A stretch of DNA of 64,000 bases from Fidelibacterota bacterium (GTDB lineage: Bacteria > Fidelibacterota > Marinisomatia > Marinisomatales > UBA1611): the NCBI GenBank assembly GCA_016784605.1, contig JADHUI010000003.1, positions 1 to 64,000 of the forward strand. Reading direction: 5' to 3'. A program made the translations under genes and the position numbers. Position 1 is the stretch's first letter; every line of letters begins with the position of its first letter. The notes beneath the pieces were generated by a model. That model did no database searches, was not told where the DNA came from, and was given only the letters and a program-made list of their open reading frames with translations. Below are positions 61,513 to 64,000 of this stretch, one piece after another.

Positions 61513-63073
61513 AATATTTATTTTTGACACCACACTTCGTGACGGCGAACAAGCTCCGGGCGCATCACTAAATGTGCAGGAAAAAGTGGAAATAGCCAAA
61601 CAACTCATCCGTCTAAATGTGGATGCTATTGAAGCGGGTTTTCCTGTTTCATCTAAAGCACAATTTGATGCTGTTCAACGGATTGCGGATTTAAATGAAT
61701 CAGCTATTATTACAGGATTAGCGCGGACAGTTGAAGGCGATATAAAAGCAGCTAACGATTCATTGAAAAATGCAAAAAAGTTTAGAATTCATACATTTGC
61801 TGGAACGTCAGATATTCATATTTTGGGAAAATTCGGCAATGATCGATATGGGAAAACATTAATTGATAAACGCAAAACGATATTAGAAATGTCATGTGAT
61901 GCTGTTGCATATGCAAAAACATTTACAAATGATGTCGAATTTTCTGCTGAAGATGCAGGTAGAACAGATATTGGCTATTTAATTGAAATTATTGAAGCTG
62001 TTATAGCTGCGGGTGCTACAACGGTAAATATTCCAGACACGACAGGGTATACGATGCCACATGAGTATGGTGAAAAAATTGCTGCCTTGAAAGATAAGGT
62101 TAATAACATTAATGATGCCATTATTAGTGTTCATTGTCATAATGATTTAGGCTTAGCTGTCGCTAATTCATTAACGGCTATTAATCATGGTGCTCGGCAA
62201 ATTGAGTGTACGATAAATGGAATTGGCGAAAGAGCTGGAAACGCATCTTTAGAAGAGATTGTTATGGCCATGAAAGTCAGGGAAGATGTTTGGGATTTTA
62301 AAACAGATATTGTGACTTCAGAAATTTTTAACACCAGTCGAATGGTTTCTGCTTTTACAGGTATGGTTGTACAACCTAATAAAGCGATTGTTGGTGAAAA
62401 TGCCTTTTCTCATGAGTCTGGAATTCATCAAGATGGTGTATTGAAAAATAAAAAAACATACGAAATCATGGATCCAGATTTAGTAGGCGTACACGAATCA
62501 AAGATTGTATTGGGTCGCCATTCGGGACGCCACGGTTTAATTGCTCGCCTCAATGAAATTGGCTACCATCCCGATGAAGAAGAATTAAAGCAGATTTATG
62601 AAAAATTTCTAGAGTTAGCTGATAAGAAAAAAGAAGTATTTGATGATGATCTTCGTGTTTTAATGGGAGATGAAATTTATGTAAAAGATTATCGTCATGA
62701 GTTGGATTATCTTCATGTCAATATTGGAACAACCACGATTCCTACCGCCACAGTAAGAATTAAAACTGAAGAAAGATTAGTGGAAGAATCCGCAACGGGT
62801 GACGGGCCAGTTGACGCATGTTTTAATGCCATTGATAGAGCTTTAAATGAAAAATTCCACATAGAATCTTATAAAGTTCGTTCTGTAACAATGGGAAGAT
62901 CCGCACAAGGGGAAGCAACAGTAAGGCTTCGAGACGGTTCAGAATCTTTCACGGGACGAGGTGTTTCGACGGACATTGTGGAAGCCAGCGCAAAAGCCTA
63001 TTTACAAGCAATAAATGAACATATTATACAAGCAGATGTAACCGAATTGCTCGCATCCGTTCAAACACCGTAG
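61502..63073 (+). CDS. leuA: 2-isopropylmalate synthase
   Basis: 523 residues. First committed step of Leu synthesis, acetyl-CoA plus 2-ketoisovalerate. Seen: [20 protein letters not shown] (metal and catalytic residues), [83 protein letters not shown] (metal His pair), GAREI-type [35 protein letters not shown] and the C-terminal LeuA allosteric domain (about 390-515). That domain would bind Leu, so feedback regulation is likely. Confidence 0.97.
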   Translation: MKNKIFIFDTTLRDGEQAPGASLNVQEKVEIAKQLIRLNVDAIEAGFPVSSKAQFDAVQRIADLNESAIITGLARTVEGDIKAANDSLKNAKKFRIHTFAGTSDIHILGKFGNDRYGKTLIDKRKTILEMSCDAVAYAKTFTNDVEFSAEDAGRTDIGYLIEIIEAVIAAGATTVNIPDTTGYTMPHEYGEKIAALKDKVNNINDAIISVHCHNDLGLAVANSLTAINHGARQIECTINGIGERAGNASLEEIVMAMKVREDVWDFKTDIVTSEIFNTSRMVSAFTGMVVQPNKAIVGENAFSHESGIHQDGVLKNKKTYEIMDPDLVGVHESKIVLGRHSGRHGLIARLNEIGYHPDEEELKQIYEKFLELADKKKEVFDDDLRVLMGDEIYVKDYRHELDYLHVNIGTTTIPTATVRIKTEERLVEESATGDGPVDACFNAIDRALNEKFHIESYKVRSVTMGRSAQGEATVRLRDGSESFTGRGVSTDIVEASAKAYLQAINEHIIQADVTELLASVQTP

Positions 63074-63075
63074 CG

Positions 63076-64000
63076 ATGGCGGGGAAAACATTATATGATA
63101 AATTGTGGGATGCACATTTAGTTCGATCGGATGAAAATGGATCAGACCTTCTTTACATAGACAGACAATTGATCCATGAAGTTACGTCTCCACAAGCATT
63201 TGCTGGATTAAGAATGAATCATCGTTTACCAAGAAGAGCTGGGGCAAATTTGGCTGTAGCCGATCACAATATACCTACTAAGGATCGAGAAAAAGGGATC
63301 GAAGATCCTGTATCTGCATTACAAATTCAAACATTAGGTGATAATTGTGATGAATTCAAAATCCCCTATATTCCCATGGAAGATGCTCGTCAAGGTATTG
63401 TACATGTTGTTGGGCCAGAACAAGGGGCAACATTGCCCGGGATGACCATCGTATGTGGCGATTCTCATACAGCAACACATGGAGCGTTAGGTGCATTAGC
63501 TTTTGGCATTGGGACTTCCGAAGTAGAACATGTTTTAGCCACACAATGTTTAGTTCAAAAGAAGATGAAAAATATGCTTATTCAAGTGGATGGTAAACTT
63601 GAGAAATGGGTAACAGCTAAAGATGTTGTATTAACTATAATTGCCAAAATTGGTACAGCTGGCGGAACAGGTTATACGATTGAATTTGCAGGACAAGTCA
63701 TTTCAGCTATGTCTATTGAAGAAAGAATGACCGTTTGTAATATGGCAATAGAAGCGGGGGCTAGAGCAGGTCTTATAGCTGTGGATCAAAAAACGATTGA
63801 TTATATGAAGGATAAGCCATTTGCACCCAAAAATGAAGATTGGAAATTAGCAGAGTCGTATTGGAATACCTTAACAAGTGACACATCTGCATCTTTTGAT
63901 AAAAAAATTATATTGAACGGGAGTGATATTCAACCGCAAGTTACTTGGGGAACGTCGCCTGAATTAAGTTTGAACATTCATGATAAAATTCCTCGGAAAA
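63076..64000 (+). CDS. leuC: 3-isopropylmalate dehydratase, large subunit (partial at window end)
   Basis: The ATG at 63076 is 2 bases after the leuA stop, and the frame stays open to the window end (308 codons). An aconitase-type iron-sulfur enzyme: [111 protein letters not shown] (first cluster region) and [18 protein letters not shown]. The second Cys pair and the end lie outside. leuD should follow beyond the window. Confidence 0.95.
   Translation, partial: MAGKTLYDKLWDAHLVRSDENGSDLLYIDRQLIHEVTSPQAFAGLRMNHRLPRRAGANLAVADHNIPTKDREKGIEDPVSALQIQTLGDNCDEFKIPYIPMEDARQGIVHVVGPEQGATLPGMTIVCGDSHTATHGALGALAFGIGTSEVEHVLATQCLVQKKMKNMLIQVDGKLEKWVTAKDVVLTIIAKIGTAGGTGYTIEFAGQVISAMSIEERMTVCNMAIEAGARAGLIAVDQKTIDYMKDKPFAPKNEDWKLAESYWNTLTSDTSASFDKKIILNGSDIQPQVTWGTSPELSLNIHDKIPRK

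Overview
The window is AT-rich bacterial chromosome. It probably comes from the Fibrobacterota-Chlorobiota-Bacteroidota superphylum, with Candidatus Marinimicrobia (SAR406/Neomarinimicrobiota) as my best guess. The reasons are three secreted proteins with type IX-like C-terminal sorting domains (the 'YPNPFNP' motif, ending in a short basic/hydrophobic tail), a TonB-dependent receptor with a carboxypeptidase-regulatory plug, a fungal-type ketol-acid reductoisomerase, many lipoproteins, and the general protein style. The assignment is an inference, not a measurement. No tRNA, rRNA or CRISPR was seen.

Layout. (1) 1-8.2 kb is an accessory, eroding region read on the minus strand. It holds the right end of an IS3-family element that cuts a secreted-protein gene just after its signal peptide, a frameshifted lipoprotein, and a large subtilisin with a calcium-loop insert. 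It also holds a duplicated leader plus a truncated C-terminal remnant, more lipoproteins, and a TPR protein that ends in a Fis-type helix-turn-helix. A structured leader recurs before several of these genes, and three copies carry a TGATTAA-N2-TTAATCA-like palindrome. (2) 8.2-8.8 kb is non-coding and rich in inverted repeats. (3) 8.8-16.2 kb (minus) carries marC-like, argS, rsfS, a LytR_C protein, an outer-membrane-like protein, a GlmU N-domain protein, mnmA, a cysteine desulfurase and a phosphoesterase. (4) 16.4-18.6 kb (plus) has a PfkB kinase and a TPR lipoprotein. These converge on a DUF58/MoxR pair at a perfect hairpin. (5) 20.6-26.1 kb (plus) has rlmN, a purine nucleoside phosphorylase, an M20 hydrolase, a YwqK-like repeat protein and a two-domain nucleoside kinase. 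A foldback (MITE-like) element follows. (6) 26.4-33.4 kb (minus) is a packed cluster: gamma-glutamyltransferase, aminotransferase, CaiB CoA-transferase, thiolase and a second paralogous aminotransferase, facing a secreted C69 dipeptidase. Together they suggest peptide and amino-acid breakdown. (7) 35-49.7 kb (minus) has a TonB receptor, glyQS, a CcmH-like protein, topA, two sorting-domain proteins (a beta-helix and an Ntn/GATase-like protein) and hisS. (8) 49.9-55 kb (plus) has a beta-propeller lipoprotein, an EnvC-like protein, holB and metG. (9) 55-64 kb (plus) is a branched-chain amino-acid operon, ilvD-ilvB-ilvN-ilvC-leuB-leuA-leuC, the last gene cut by the window edge.

The most interesting signal is a 47-codon open frame at 55061-55204, directly upstream of ilvD. 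Its C-terminal half is almost all Leu, Ile and Val codons, and its last Val codons can pair with downstream RNA that also takes part in an alternative stem. This looks like a leader-peptide attenuator for the ilv-leu operon. Second is a secreted Ntn/GATase-like protein in which signal-peptidase cleavage would itself expose an N-terminal Ser where the family has Cys. Third is the TPR plus Fis-HTH regulator, which sits close to the recurring palindromic leaders.
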